64,000 bases of DNA from Oxalobacter formigenes (GTDB lineage: Bacteria > Pseudomonadota > Gammaproteobacteria > Burkholderiales > Burkholderiaceae_D), in NCBI GenBank assembly GCA_023667225.1, contig JAMPAN010000001.1, forward strand, positions 527,166 through 591,165, read 5' to 3'. Shown here piece after piece: positions 63,654-64,000 of this stretch (positions are counted from its first letter, which is position 1; the number at the start of each line of letters is the position of its first letter). A model generated the notes under the pieces. The model had not been told where the DNA came from, searched no databases, and was given only the letters and a program-made list of their open reading frames with translations. The translations under genes were made by a program, and so were the position numbers.

Positions 63654-64000
63654 ATGATTAATGCCACAAATAAGGAAGAGAAATCTGTCTTAAGAAAACG
63701 AAAAATGGTACAGAGCAACCTAGTTAAGAACTCTGTGGCAGCATATTTCTCGGCAATTGAAATTCATAACAAGCCCAACATCTCATATCGATATGAAACC
63801 ACGACTTTGCTTATAATAAATGCGTGGGAATTAATTCTAAAGGCTTATGTTAAGAAATTTATTAAAAAGAAATCAATTTATACCAAAGATGGCCTTACAA
63901 TTTCTTTTAATAAATCCATTGATTACGTTGAAGAAGATATTAACTCAAAAGAACCTAAATCCTTTAAGGCTATAAGGGAAAATCTTTTGTTAATTGAGAA
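63654..64000 (+). CDS. DUF3644 domain protein (5' part, runs off the window)
   Basis: From the ATG at 63654 the frame stays open to the end of the window (115 codons). The translation contains VAAYFSAIEIHNKPNISYRY and ETTTLLIINAWELILKAYVK, the hallmark of DUF3644 proteins, which are often found in defence or integrated-element contexts. The gene is AT-rich compared with the rest of the window, with A/T at most third codon positions, which suggests recent acquisition. No strong ribosome binding site is seen. Function is unknown. Confidence 0.82.
   Translation, partial: MINATNKEEKSVLRKRKMVQSNLVKNSVAAYFSAIEIHNKPNISYRYETTTLLIINAWELILKAYVKKFIKKKSIYTKDGLTISFNKSIDYVEEDINSKEPKSFKAIRENLLLIE

Overview
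The window reads as a chromosomal segment of a Gram-negative betaproteobacterium, most likely of the Burkholderiales and plausibly Oxalobacteraceae (Oxalobacter-like). The order rluC / rne / moaA-mobA-moeA, the Arg-rich RNase E tail and the moderate GC content point that way; the genus is inference. An oxygen-poor lifestyle is suggested by a class III ribonucleotide reductase (nrdD-nrdG) behind a consensus FNR-type box, part of an Rnf complex, several flavodoxins, an EFR1-type flavodoxin-ferredoxin and a PPi-type phosphofructokinase. No rRNA, tRNA, CRISPR array or complete mobile element was seen.

Layout. 1-9 kb: D-Ala-D-Ala dipeptidase, Kup, then an ArsR regulator with a 1308-residue MFS/acyltransferase/ACP/acyl-ligase fusion, a MATE exporter and YjbQ. 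9-12.5 kb: a small membrane protein translationally coupled to rnfC-rnfD, with no other rnf genes, meeting mntP. 12.6-19 kb: nitroreductase, GlsB-type protein, YddG-type exporter, a copper ATPase whose C-terminus is a CopZ-like domain with its own ribosome binding site, a Cys-motif mini-protein, YbaK and a degenerate KAP-type NTPase. 19-29.7 kb: SotB-like exporter, nrdDG, gloA, then a TetR regulator divergent from an OMF-EmrA-EmrB tripartite pump, with a perfect 31-bp palindrome over the pump promoter.

29.8-36.3 kb: a minus-strand redox cluster (exported flavodoxin, cupin, aldo/keto reductase, a frameshifted carboxymuconolactone-decarboxylase remnant, SDR, MBL-fold hydrolase, second flavodoxin) divergent from an AraC regulator. 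36-41 kb: TRIC-family channel, LUD protein, a Ser/Lys-rich mini-protein and a MoxR-VWA pair. 41-50.6 kb: sppA, a phosphoglycolate-phosphatase-like HAD gene and rluC on the minus strand, then rne and the molybdenum cofactor genes moaA-mobA-moeA. 50.6-63.6 kb: small hypothetical genes, an Ssb-like protein, PPi-phosphofructokinase, a pseudouridine synthase, a spermidine-synthase-like protein, EFR1, the sulfur operon metY-cysK-rrf2, ppa and two uncharacterised larger proteins. The last 400 bases turn AT-rich and start a DUF3644 gene that runs off the edge, which may be the border of an acquired region.

The most unusual items are the four-module lipid-remodelling fusion, the CopA-CopZ fusion with an internal start, the orphan rnfCD pair, the KAP-like protein with both nucleotide-binding motifs altered, and the decaying decarboxylase gene in the flavodoxin cluster. 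All functions are inferred by reading the sequence; no database search was run.
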